Shown here: positions 16,398 through 24,704 of the stretch, one piece after another
Layout of the letters: each line of letters begins with the position of its first letter
Position numbering within the stretch: position 1 is the first letter of the stretch
NCBI RefSeq assembly: GCF_014193845.1
Contig: NZ_JACHZX010000001.1
Coordinates: forward strand, 186,001 to 250,000
Source: Sphingomonas sp. BK345
Lineage (GTDB): Bacteria > Pseudomonadota > Alphaproteobacteria > Sphingomonadales > Sphingomonadaceae
Direction: 5' to 3'
Length of the DNA: 64,000 nt
Notes under the pieces: generated by a model
The model's database searches: none
What the model was told of the DNA's origin: nothing
The model's input: the letters and a program-made list of their open reading frames with translations, nothing else
Position numbers and translations under genes: made by a program

Positions 16398-18709
16398 GCG
16401 ACCTGCTACTGACCCGCTTCGTCGAGGAGGCGCGCGAGCTGCTCCAGGCGGCCGCGGCCGGGCTGCTCGTGCTCGAGCGCGCGCCCGACGACGACGCCGC
16501 GATCAACGAGGTGTTTCGCGCGGTCCACACGCTCAAGGGCTCGTCCGGGCTGTTCGACGCCGCCGCGCTGACGCGGCTGGTCCATGCCGGCGAGGACCTG
16601 CTCGCCGCGGTGCGTGCCGGCGAATTCGCGTTGACCTCGCAGGTGCTGGACGAGCTGCTCGACAGTTTCGATCAGGTCAGCGTCTTCATCGACCAGCTCG
16701 CGCGCCACGGTCGGCTCGCGGCCGACGCTGAGCGCACCGCCGCGCACCATGCCGGCCTCCTGCGCGCGCATCTGGGCACGGCGTCAGGCGGCACGACGCC
16801 ACCCACACCCGACGCGGCACTGACGGTGGCGCCGACCGACTGGCTCGCCGACTTCGATGCCGCCGCGCTCGCCGCCGCGACTGCGCGACACGCCGCGGGC
16901 GAGGCGATCCTCGTGCTGCGCTACGAGCCCGACGCCGCCTGCTTCTATACCGAGCGCGACCCGGTGGCGGCGATCCAGCAGCTGCCCGAGCTGATCGGCC
17001 TCGCGATCGCGCCGCGACAGCCGTGGCAGCCCGGCCCCGACTTCGACCCCTATGACTGCAACCTGCGCCTGACCGTGCTGACCGCGGCGACGCGTGAGGC
17101 TGCGGAGGAGGCGATGGCCTATGAACTCGACCAGTGCGCGCTGTGACTGCTACCCGGCGCCGATGCGGTCGACCCGGTCTCGCCCGTGCCGACCGCCGCG
17201 CACGGCGCGGGGGACGCCGCGACCGATAGCTCGCCGGTGCGCGTCCTGGTGTCGACTCAGCTGCGGCTGCTCGCGCAGTCCGGCTATGATCCGGCGCGGC
17301 TGAGCTCGGTCGCGGCGGTGATCGGCAACGCGCTGCGCAGCCTCGGCCATCATCTGCTCGCCGATTTGTGGCAGGCGGTTCTGGCCGAGGCGCATGCCGC
17401 GCAGGACGTCGCGCCGCTGCTCGGCTTTCTCGCCACGCTCGACCCGCTCGCCGACGCCGAGCCCGCGGCCGCCGCGGCGCCGCCGCGCGTGCCCGAGCCG
17501 CCGCGCCCCGCCGCCATGGCGGAGGCGCCCGCCCCGGCGCGCACGCTGCGGGTCGACCAGAGCAAGATCGACACGCTGATGACGCTCATCGGTGAGCTGG
17601 TCGTCTCCAAGAACGCGCTGCCGTTCCTCGCCAAGCGCGCCGAGGAGATCCACGGCTCGCGCGAGATGGCGCGCGAGATCAAGGAGCAATATGCGATCAT
17701 CGATCGGCTGACGCAGGAGCTGCAGGGCGCGATCATGCAGGTGCGCATGCTACCGGTGGCCGAGATCTTCGACCGCTTCCCGCGGCTGGTGCGCGACCTC
17801 GGGCGGCGGCTCGACAAGCAGGTCGAGCTGGTCGTCGAGGGGCAGGACACCGCCGCCGACAAGACGATCATCGAGGCGCTCGGCGATCCGCTGCTCCACG
17901 TCGTGCGCAACTCGCTCGATCACGGCATCGAGCTGCCCGAGACGCGCGTCGCCGCGGGCAAGGCGGCCGCGGCGACGCTGCGGCTGCGCGCCTTCCAGGA
18001 CACCGATAGCGTGATCGTCGAGGTCAGCGACGACGGCTGCGGCATCGATCCCACCGCTATCCGCGATGCCGCGGTGAGCAAGGCGCTCGTCACGCGCGAG
18101 GCGGCGGACCGGCTGACCGACCAGGAAGCCGTCAACCTGATCTACCGCCCCGGCTTCTCCACCGCGGCCGAGGTCTCGGATCTGTCGGGGCGCGGCGTCG
18201 GCATGGACGTGGTGCTCAGCACCGTGCACAAGCTGGGCGGACGCGTCTCGGTCCAGTCGCAGCTCGGCCAAGGCACCACCACGCGGCTGACGCTGCCACT
18301 CAGCATGGCGGTGACCCGCGTGATGGTCGTCGACATCGCGGGCAGCCTTTACGGCATCCCGATGGACCTTGTCGTCCAGACCGTGCGGTTGCGGCAGGAG
18401 GCGATCCGGCGCGTCGGTCGCGACGAGGTGTTCGTGCTGCGCGACGCGATCGTGCCGCTGGTGCGGATGGCGCAGCGGCTCGGCGCGGGCGAGGCGGCGC
18501 GCGCGCCGGGCGAGCGCGGCGAGGCGGTGCTGGTGTGCCGCGTCGCGGGCGAGACGATCGGCCTCGTCATCGACGATTTCCGCGAGGGCATGGACGTCAT
18601 CCTCACGCCGATGGACGGACTGCTCGCTGCGGTGCCTGGCTATTGCGGCACCACCCTGCTCGGTGACGGGCGCGTCCTGCTCATCCTCGACCTCAAGGAG
18701 CTGCTGTGA
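16394..18709 (+). pseudogene. cheA: Chemotaxis histidine kinase CheA split by an in-frame opal codon
   Basis: A CheA frame of 771 codons carries a single TGA at 17144-17146. The first part (250 residues) contains the Hpt domain with phospho-His45 in AVHTLKGSSGLFDAA and a CheY-binding-like region ending AYELDQCAL. After the TGA the same frame goes on LLPGADAVDP and contains the dimerisation helices (QSKIDTLMTLIGELVVSKNAL), the ATPase N box HVVRNSLDHGIE, GRGVGMDVV, GQGTTTRLTLPLS and the CheW-like regulatory domain. A change from CGA (Arg) would explain the TGA. As read, Hpt and kinase core become separate products; a GTG at 17186 could start a 507-residue kinase core, and trans phosphotransfer is conceivable. 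No other defect is seen in the frame. Confidence 0.88.
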
Positions 18710-18966
18710 TGCCGATCCGCTACACGCGCGCCCGCGTGCATTTCGAACAGCGCTGCACGGTCGAGGTGGCGCTGGAGCTGGTCGCCTTCCTCGCCAGGAC
18801 ACCCAGGGCCAGCGTGTCGCTGGTGCACTGCACCGGCATGCACAGCGCGCTGGTCCAGGTGCTGCTCGCGTTCCGCCCACCGCTGCACGGCACGCCGTCG
18901 CCCGCGCTGGCGCCGCTGCTGCCCTTCCTCACCGCCGCGCCCGCGCCGGCATCCACCGACCACTGA
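18709..18966 (+). CDS. Small STAS-like protein of the chemosensory operon
   Basis: An 85-residue protein starting at the ATG that overlaps the cheA stop (TGATG). The pattern of strands and helices (RVHFEQRCTVEVALELVAFLA, ASVSLVHCTGMHSALVQVLLAFRPPL) resembles a STAS domain: a beta strand after a short helix, then a polar loop leading into a long amphipathic helix. The phosphorylatable Ser/Thr position is not clear. STAS proteins act as switchable protein-binding modules. The family assignment is tentative; the coding call rests on translational coupling and position. Confidence 0.6.
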   Translation: MPIRYTRARVHFEQRCTVEVALELVAFLARTPRASVSLVHCTGMHSALVQVLLAFRPPLHGTPSPALAPLLPFLTAAPAPASTDH

Positions 18967-18986
18967 CGGAGTCACACGGAGCTACC

Positions 18987-19361
18987 ATCTCTGATCCGAT
19001 CCTGATCGTCGACGATTCCCCCTCGATGCTGATGAGCGTCGAGATCATGCTCGGCGAGACCAGCCTCACGGTGCACAAGGCCGAGAGCGGCGAGCAGGCG
19101 CTCGAGCTGCTCAGCGGCGGACTCAAGCCGGCGATGATCCTGACCGATCTGAACATGGGATCGCTGAGCGGGATCGACCTGGTCCGCGTCGCGCGCCAGC
19201 TGCCCGGCCTGAGCTTCACGCCCATCGTCCTGCTCACCACCGAATCGGCGCAGGACATGCGCAACGTCGCCAAGGCAGCGGGTGCGACCGGCTGGCTCAC
19301 CAAGCCGGTCGAGGCCGATGCATTGCTCAAGATCGTCCGGAAGCTGGTGCCCTCGGCCTGA
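18987..19361 (+). CDS. CheY-like response regulator (second), no ordinary start codon
   Basis: A 124-residue receiver domain: ILIVDDSPSM at residues 5-14, phospho-acceptor Asp54 in ILTDLNMGSLSGIDL, Thr in VLLTTES and Lys in WLTKPVEAD. Homology demands a start just before SDPILIVDD, but that codon is ATC at 18987. No in-frame ATG, GTG or TTG lies close upstream. A GGAG sequence 6 bp before the ATC fits an RBS. Either ATC is used at low efficiency (ATT and ATC starts are known but rare) or the start codon has mutated from ATG. The receiver itself is intact. Confidence 0.8.
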   Translation: MSDPILIVDDSPSMLMSVEIMLGETSLTVHKAESGEQALELLSGGLKPAMILTDLNMGSLSGIDLVRVARQLPGLSFTPIVLLTTESAQDMRNVAKAAGATGWLTKPVEADALLKIVRKLVPSA

Positions 19362-19385
19362 GCCCGCGCCGGGAGGAGTGACGCG

Positions 19386-21062
19386 ATGCCGCACATGGTA
19401 GCGCTGGACACCGGACAGCAGGCCGAAACGACGGTGCCCGCCGCCGTGCTGGCGGCGCTGGCGGCCGAGCTCGACCGCCATTTCGTCGAGGCCGGCCGTA
19501 CGCTCGCGAGCGCGGTCGGCGCGGTGCAGCGCGTGATCGGCGCGCTCGATGGCGTGACCCACGCGATCGATGCCGCCGCGGCGACCGAGTCGGTCGCCGA
19601 TCTGCGCGCGGTCGCGCAGCGGCTCACCACCCTGCCCGCGGCGCAGGCCGAGCGCGACGCCGAGCTGGGCGCGATCGCGATCCAGCTCGACGTGATCCGC
19701 GCGCGCGTGCTGGAGATGCGCGACACGCTGCGGCTGCTCGAGCTCTACGGCCCCAACATCAAGATCGCGGCCTCGGGCGAGGCGGTGTTCGTCGATTTCG
19801 TGGACGGCATGTTGCACCGCTTGCAGCAGGGCGAGCAGCATATCGCGCACATCCTCGCCGAGCTGAGCACGCTCGCCGCCGGGATCACGCGCGGCAGCGC
19901 CGCCTCCACGCGGCTGCGCGCCGAGGGCGCGAAGGTGGTGCCCGAGGTGCCCGACCGGCTCGAGCATGACGCCGCGGCGCTGGACCGCTACCGCGAGACG
20001 CTGCGCCACGGCGCGGCCGAGCTCGCCGCGGCGGCGCGCACCGTGGCGAGGCGGGTCGGCTCGGCGCTCAACGCGCTCCAGGTCGGCGACAGCACGCGGC
20101 AGCGGATCGAGCATGTCGTGGCGACCCTGGCCTATGCCGACGCCGCCGAGCGCGACGGCGACACCGCCGTGGGCGCCCATCTGCGCGCGCTCGCCGCGGC
20201 ACAGACCCACGCGCTGGCGGCCGACTTCGCCACCGGCGCGGCGCAGCTGGTCGAGGCGCTGCGCGCGATCGGCGACGAGACCGAGCGACTGCTCACGCTG
20301 ATCGCGGCGATGGCCGAGGGCGACGGCGGCGACCCCTTGGGCGAGCTCGATCGCGACGTCGCGGCGGTGAGCGCCCTGACCGAGCAGCTGCACGACGCCG
20401 ATCGCGACACCGACGCGCTGGTGCGGCTGACCACCGATTCGCTCGATGGCCTGGCACAGCGCTGCGACGGCTTGCGCCTGATCCGCCGCGACGTCGGCGA
20501 CATGGCGGTGAACACCCGGCTACTGTGTCGTCGCTTCGGCGTGATGGGGCGTGCGGTGGCGGTGGTAGCGGTCGAGGTGGGGACCTGCGCGACACAGCTG
20601 GACCGCGCCACCGCCGCGATCACCGCCGCGATGGCGGCGCTGTCCGCGAGCGGCGCGACGATCGCGGCGTCGCATCGCTCGCGCGGTGGCGCCACCGGCC
20701 ACCGGCTGGCGCTCGCCGCCGAGGTGATCCGCGACGGCCATGTGACCAGCGAACGCGGCATTCGCGACGGCGAAGGCGAGGCGCGCGCGCTCATCGCCGA
20801 GCTGCAGGCTGCCAATGCGGTGCTGGAGCGTCCGCTCGCGCTCGCCAGCGAGGTCGCCGCGATCGGCGAGCAGCTTGGCGCGCAGGGTGTCCGTGTCGCC
20901 GACACGCTGCCCGGTGTGGGCGACGCGGCGCTGCGCGCGCTGCTCGACCAGGTCGCCGCGACTTACACCATGACGGCCGAGCGCGACGTCCATGCCGGGT
21001 TCCTGCTGCCCGGCATGGCGCTGCTCACCGCGGAGTCGGAGGAAGAGGACGGGCTGTTCTAA
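19386..21062 (+). CDS. Receptor-like coiled-coil protein with a degenerate chemoreceptor tip
   Basis: A 558-residue, Ala/Arg-rich, almost fully helical protein with no membrane segment. Around residues 370-400, DMAVNTRLLCRRFGVMGRAVAVVAVEVG resembles a worn version of the chemoreceptor hairpin ([10 protein letters not shown]...GFAVVADEV), with spacing kept but consensus residues lost. It is the last gene of the chemosensory operon and has a good RBS (GGAGG before the ATG at 19386). It may be a structural array component or a receptor losing function. No enzymatic domain is seen. Confidence 0.65.
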   Translation: MPHMVALDTGQQAETTVPAAVLAALAAELDRHFVEAGRTLASAVGAVQRVIGALDGVTHAIDAAAATESVADLRAVAQRLTTLPAAQAERDAELGAIAIQLDVIRARVLEMRDTLRLLELYGPNIKIAASGEAVFVDFVDGMLHRLQQGEQHIAHILAELSTLAAGITRGSAASTRLRAEGAKVVPEVPDRLEHDAAALDRYRETLRHGAAELAAAARTVARRVGSALNALQVGDSTRQRIEHVVATLAYADAAERDGDTAVGAHLRALAAAQTHALAADFATGAAQLVEALRAIGDETERLLTLIAAMAEGDGGDPLGELDRDVAAVSALTEQLHDADRDTDALVRLTTDSLDGLAQRCDGLRLIRRDVGDMAVNTRLLCRRFGVMGRAVAVVAVEVGTCATQLDRATAAITAAMAALSASGATIAASHRSRGGATGHRLALAAEVIRDGHVTSERGIRDGEGEARALIAELQAANAVLERPLALASEVAAIGEQLGAQGVRVADTLPGVGDAALRALLDQVAATYTMTAERDVHAGFLLPGMALLTAESEEEDGLF

Positions 21063-21083
21063 ACGGCGCCGGTGCCGCCGCGC

Positions 21084-22616
21084 TCAATAGGCGCGGCCGA
21101 CCAGCACGCGTTCCACTGCCGGCGCGTCGGTGAAGACGCAGGTGCCGTCCGCCGGCGCCTGATCGCTCGGGGCGTTGCGCAGCGTCAGCTTGAGCGCCTT
21201 GAGCTTCTCCACCACCGCGTCGAGCGCGGCGCCGGTCGGACGTGCCCATTGCACCTCGAGCCAGCCCGGGTTGCGCGCCTCGGGCGCGAAATGCGCCGCC
21301 ACCGCGGCCCAGTCGGCCGCCGCGGTGATCCCCGCGCGCAGCCGCGCCGCGGCCTCGTCGTACAGCGCCTGCTGGATCGCCTCGAGCAGCGCGGGCGCCT
21401 CGGCGACGAGCGCGTCGCGCGGCATCGCCACGCTGTCGAGCTTGCCGTCGGCACGGTACAGCCGGTCGCGGCGGATCAGCGAGACATTGCCCGCCGCCAT
21501 GTCGCGCCCGCCCACCTCGATCACCAGCGGCGCGCCCTTCTTCACCCAGCCCCAGCGCTTGGTGGTCGACTTCACCGGCTTGAGATCGAGCAGCGCGCGC
21601 AGCGGCTCGCCCAGCGCGCTCTGCCGCGCCAGCGCCTGCTGCAGCTCGCGGCAATAGGTGACCAGCGCCTCGTCCTCGGGCGTGTCGCGCAGCATCGGCA
21701 CGATCACCACCTGCCACGGCGCGACCCGCGGCGGCACGCGCATCCCGTCGTCGTCGCCGTGGACCATGATCAGCGCGCCGATGGTGCGCGTCGACACGCC
21801 CCAGCTGGTGGTGTTGGCGAGTTCGAGCTCGCCCGCGTTGTTCTGAAAGCGGATGTTCTGGGCGCTGGCGAAATTGGTGCCGAGGAAGTGCGAGGTGCCC
21901 GCCTGGAGCGCCTTGCCGTCCTGCATCATCGCCTCGATCGAGTAGGTCGCCACCGCGCCGGGGAAGCGCTCATTCTCGGGCTTCTCGCCCGCGACCACCG
22001 GCAGCGCGAGGTCGCTCTCGGCGAAGTCGCGGTACACCTCGAGCATCCGCAGCGTCTCCTCGCGCGCCTCCTCTGCCGAGGCGTGGGCGGTATGCCCCTC
22101 CTGCCACAGGAACTCGGCGGTGCGCAGGAACATGCGCGTGCGCATCTCCCAGCGGACGACATTGGCCCATTGGTTGATTAGCACCGGCAGGTCGCGCCAC
22201 GACTGCACCCAGCGCGCGAAGGCGTGGCCGATCACCGTTTCCGAGGTGGGGCGGACCACCAACGGTTCCTCCAGCTTGGCCTCGGGATCGGGCACCAGCC
22301 CGCCCTTGCCGTCGGCGATCAGGCGATGGTGGGTGACCACCGCCATCTCCTTGGCGAAGCCCTCGACGTGCGCGGCCTCCTGCTCGAAATAGGAGAGCGG
22401 GATGAAGACGGGGAAATAGCAATTCTCGTGCCCGGTCGCCTTGATGCGATCGTCGAGCAGGCGCTGGATGCGCTCCCAGATGCCGTAGCCCCATGGCCGG
22501 ATCACCATGCAGCCGCGCACGCCCGATTCCTCCGCCATATCGGCCTCGGCGATGACGGACTGGTACCAGGCGGCGAAGTCGGCCTCGCGCGTGACGGGGA
22601 GAGCATGCTTGATCAT
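21084..22616 (-). CDS. proS: Prolyl-tRNA synthetase, short eukaryote/archaeal-like type
   Basis: Charges tRNA-Pro with proline. It has 510 residues. Class II motifs are present: motif 1 around GYGIWERIQRLLDDRI, motif 2 around FLRTAEFLWQEGHTAHAS and motif 3 late in the catalytic core. VVRPTSETVIGHAF and DLPVLINQWANVVRWE are typical. There is no editing insertion (INS), and the C-terminal half has the anticodon-binding domain plus an extra C-terminal domain ending in a Tyr (VLVGRAY). This is the archaeal/eukaryote-like architecture, not the 570-residue enteric or 440-residue alphaproteobacterial form. The start at 22616 gives MIKHALPVTREADF. It is convergent with the chemosensory operon, with a 21-bp gap. 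Confidence 0.95.
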   Translation of the reverse strand: MIKHALPVTREADFAAWYQSVIAEADMAEESGVRGCMVIRPWGYGIWERIQRLLDDRIKATGHENCYFPVFIPLSYFEQEAAHVEGFAKEMAVVTHHRLIADGKGGLVPDPEAKLEEPLVVRPTSETVIGHAFARWVQSWRDLPVLINQWANVVRWEMRTRMFLRTAEFLWQEGHTAHASAEEAREETLRMLEVYRDFAESDLALPVVAGEKPENERFPGAVATYSIEAMMQDGKALQAGTSHFLGTNFASAQNIRFQNNAGELELANTTSWGVSTRTIGALIMVHGDDDGMRVPPRVAPWQVVIVPMLRDTPEDEALVTYCRELQQALARQSALGEPLRALLDLKPVKSTTKRWGWVKKGAPLVIEVGGRDMAAGNVSLIRRDRLYRADGKLDSVAMPRDALVAEAPALLEAIQQALYDEAAARLRAGITAAADWAAVAAHFAPEARNPGWLEVQWARPTGAALDAVVEKLKALKLTLRNAPSDQAPADGTCVFTDAPAVERVLVGRAY

Positions 22617-22669
22617 CGCGCGCCCGTACACGCGAAGCCGGGCGCGCGTAAACCGCCGCGTCGCGGGGC

Positions 22670-23086
22670 TCAGCTGCCGCGATAGGTCGAGTAGCCATAG
22701 GGACTCACGGCGACCGGCACGTGATAGTGCGCGGCGGCGTCCGTCACGCTGAAGGTGAGCGTGATCTCGGGGAAGAACGGCTTGGCCGCTTCGTCGGGGT
22801 AGCGCGCCATGTCGAACGTGAGTCGGTAGATGCCGACCCCGATCGTCGCGGGATCGCCGATCCGCCGCACGCGCCCGTCCGCGTCGGTGTTCGCCTCGCC
22901 GACGCGCTCCCAGCGACCGGCCGCCGACCGGCGTTCGAGGCTCACCGGCACGCCCCTCCCTCCTGTCCCGCGCGCCAGATCGAGCACATGAGTCGACACC
23001 TCGGCGGCGCGCGCCGGCGCCGCCGCGAGCGTGAGCGGCACCGTGACGATCACGGCGAAGGATCCGATATGACGCATCGAGAGCAT
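22670..23086 (-). CDS. Exported 5-hydroxyisourate hydrolase (transthyretin-like)
   Basis: Hydrolyses 5-hydroxyisourate, the product of urate oxidation, to OHCU. The mature part has the family's fingerprints: STHVLDLARGTGGRGVPVSL with the catalytic His, GVGIYRLTFDMARY, PFFPEITLTFSV, and the C-terminal HYHVPVAVSPYGYSTYRGS ending in the diagnostic YRGS. An N-terminal signal peptide (MLSMRHIGSFAVIVTVPLT...ARA, about 28 residues) indicates export to the periplasm. The 138-residue length includes the signal. No other purine-catabolism gene is adjacent; it stands between proS and an EamA transporter. Confidence 0.93.
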   Translation of the reverse strand: MLSMRHIGSFAVIVTVPLTLAAAPARAAEVSTHVLDLARGTGGRGVPVSLERRSAAGRWERVGEANTDADGRVRRIGDPATIGVGIYRLTFDMARYPDEAAKPFFPEITLTFSVTDAAAHYHVPVAVSPYGYSTYRGS

Positions 23087-23204
23087 AGGGGTTCTGCCTG
23101 ACGTGGAGCAACATACCGGTAGCTCGCGAGGCATCGCTTCGTTCCGAGGTCGTTCCGTCGGCGAGGCGTCGCACTTACGTCACCAACGCGCACCGAAAGC
23201 CGCT

Positions 23205-24122
23205 ATGGCGCCGCGCGTGGCATCCGATCGCATCCTGCTCGCCGTCGCGCTGCGGCTCACCTCGGTGGCGCTGTTCGCGCTAATGAACACCTGCATCAAG
23301 CTGGCTGAGGCGGGCGGCGCGCATCTCGCCGAGATCCTCTTCTGGCGTCAGTGCGGCGCGGCGCTGCTCGTCACCGCGGTGGTGGGCGTCGGGCCCGGGT
23401 TCGCGACGCTGCCGACGCAACGGTTCGGGGCGCATCTCGCGCGCGCGACCGTGGGGCTCATCTCGATGGCCTTCACCTTCTACACGCTGACGGTGCTGCC
23501 GCTCGCCGAGGCGACGACGATCGGCTTCTCGATGCCGATCTTCGCGACCGTGCTCGGCGCACTCGTGCTGAAGGAGCCGACCGGATGGCGCCGCTGGGCG
23601 GCGGTCGCGGTCGGCTTCGCTGGCGTCGTCATCGTGGCGCAGCCCGGCGGCCATGAGATCCCGCTTTACGGCGCGCTGAGCGGGCTGCTCGCGGCGGTGC
23701 TGACCGCGGTGGTGACGATCCTGCTGCGCACGATCGGGCGCACCGAGAGACCGCTCACCACCGTCTTCTGGTTCTCGACGCTCTCGCTGGTGCCGCTCGG
23801 GATCGCCTACGCGATCTGGGCGCAACCGCACACAACGTGGCTATGGGTTGTGCTGCTGTCGTGCGGCCTGTTCGGCGGCGCAGCGCAGGTGGCGATGACG
23901 AGTTCGCTCACCTTGGGGCCAGTCTCCGCGGTCGTGCCGATGGATTATACGTCCCTGCTATGGGCGACGTTGCTCGGTTGGCTGGTGTTCGACCACCTCC
24001 CCGACCGAGCGACCTGGGTCGGCGCGCCGGTGATCGTCGCGGCGGGGCTGTATATCGTGTGGCGCGAGCATGTCCGCCGCCGTGAGGAGACGCGGCAGGC
24101 GACGGCGCAGGGGATTGGCTGA
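23205..24122 (+). CDS. EamA/DMT superfamily transporter
   Basis: A 305-residue inner-membrane protein with about ten predicted transmembrane segments in two EamA repeats (for example TSVALFALMNTCIKLAEAG, SMAFTFYTLTVLPLAEATTIG, VGFAGVVIVAQPGG, and in the second half GLFGGAAQVAMTSSLTLGPVSAVVPMDY, then APVIVAAGLYIVWRE). The substrate is unknown; relatives export amino acids, nucleosides or other metabolites. The ATG at 23205 was chosen because it starts just before the first hydrophobic segment. An upstream extension is Arg-rich and overlaps the promoter region of the divergent hydrolase. Confidence 0.9.
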   Translation: MAPRVASDRILLAVALRLTSVALFALMNTCIKLAEAGGAHLAEILFWRQCGAALLVTAVVGVGPGFATLPTQRFGAHLARATVGLISMAFTFYTLTVLPLAEATTIGFSMPIFATVLGALVLKEPTGWRRWAAVAVGFAGVVIVAQPGGHEIPLYGALSGLLAAVLTAVVTILLRTIGRTERPLTTVFWFSTLSLVPLGIAYAIWAQPHTTWLWVVLLSCGLFGGAAQVAMTSSLTLGPVSAVVPMDYTSLLWATLLGWLVFDHLPDRATWVGAPVIVAAGLYIVWREHVRRREETRQATAQGIG

Positions 24123-24153
24123 GCGACGACGTCGGTTCGGCCGAGAAGCGGCG

Positions 24154-24624
24154 TCACCCGCGCCGGAGACGCGCCGGTCCGGATCGATCCGGAGAGATGA
24201 TCAGGCGCCATGTGACGGCCGCGATCGCGACGGCGACCGCGCCCGGCACGCACAGGAACATCCCTTGGCTTGCCGGCGAGAGCACGAACATCGCCGGCCC
24301 GGCCAGCGTCAGACCGACGAAGGCGCCGCAGCAGAGGTAATCGCGTCTGCGCTTGCGCGCGCCTTCCACCAGCAGAAGCGCCAGTAAGAAGCAGATGATG
24401 AGCGCTATCGGGTCCCACGCGCCCGACGCGGCGGCCCATATCCCACGCCAAGGCGCGACGGTGTTCGCGGAGGTCAGCGGCTCTCCGCGCGCCATGGCCG
24501 CGAGATCGCGTCGGAGCAGATCGAGTGTCTTGGAGGGTTCTGCCGCGGTCACCCAGGACAGACAGCCCAGCAGATAGGCAAGCCCTTGCGCCGCCAGCTC
24601 CCGCCAATCGATCGAGATCCTCAT
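24154..24624 (-). CDS. Hypothetical membrane protein
   Basis: A 156-residue protein of unknown family. Hydrophobic stretches are at about residues 12-28 (GLAYLLGCLSWVTA), 73-88 (ALIICFLLALLLVEG), 98-115 and 122-145 (MFLCVPGAVAVAIAAVTW), so three to four membrane passes are likely. A soluble segment (about 30-65) lies between the first and second, and the C-terminus is basic. The ATG at 24624 gives MRISIDWRELAAQ. It converges with the EamA gene and has the same orientation as gcvPB further downstream, 80 bp away from its start side. Function unknown. Confidence 0.6.
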   Translation of the reverse strand: MRISIDWRELAAQGLAYLLGCLSWVTAAEPSKTLDLLRRDLAAMARGEPLTSANTVAPWRGIWAAASGAWDPIALIICFLLALLLVEGARKRRRDYLCCGAFVGLTLAGPAMFVLSPASQGMFLCVPGAVAVAIAAVTWRLIISPDRSGPARLRRG

Positions 24625-24704
24625 CCTTCATTGTAGCAACGACGTGGCGCAGCATGCGCCAACGTCGCCGCCAAAGACCGCGGGTACGCTCGCCGGTCTG
24701 CCTG

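Noticed and set aside
23103..23204. N-terminal extension of the EamA transporter
   Set aside because: The extra 34 residues are polar and Arg-rich, precede the first membrane helix and overlap the divergent promoter region; the ATG at 23205 is preferred.
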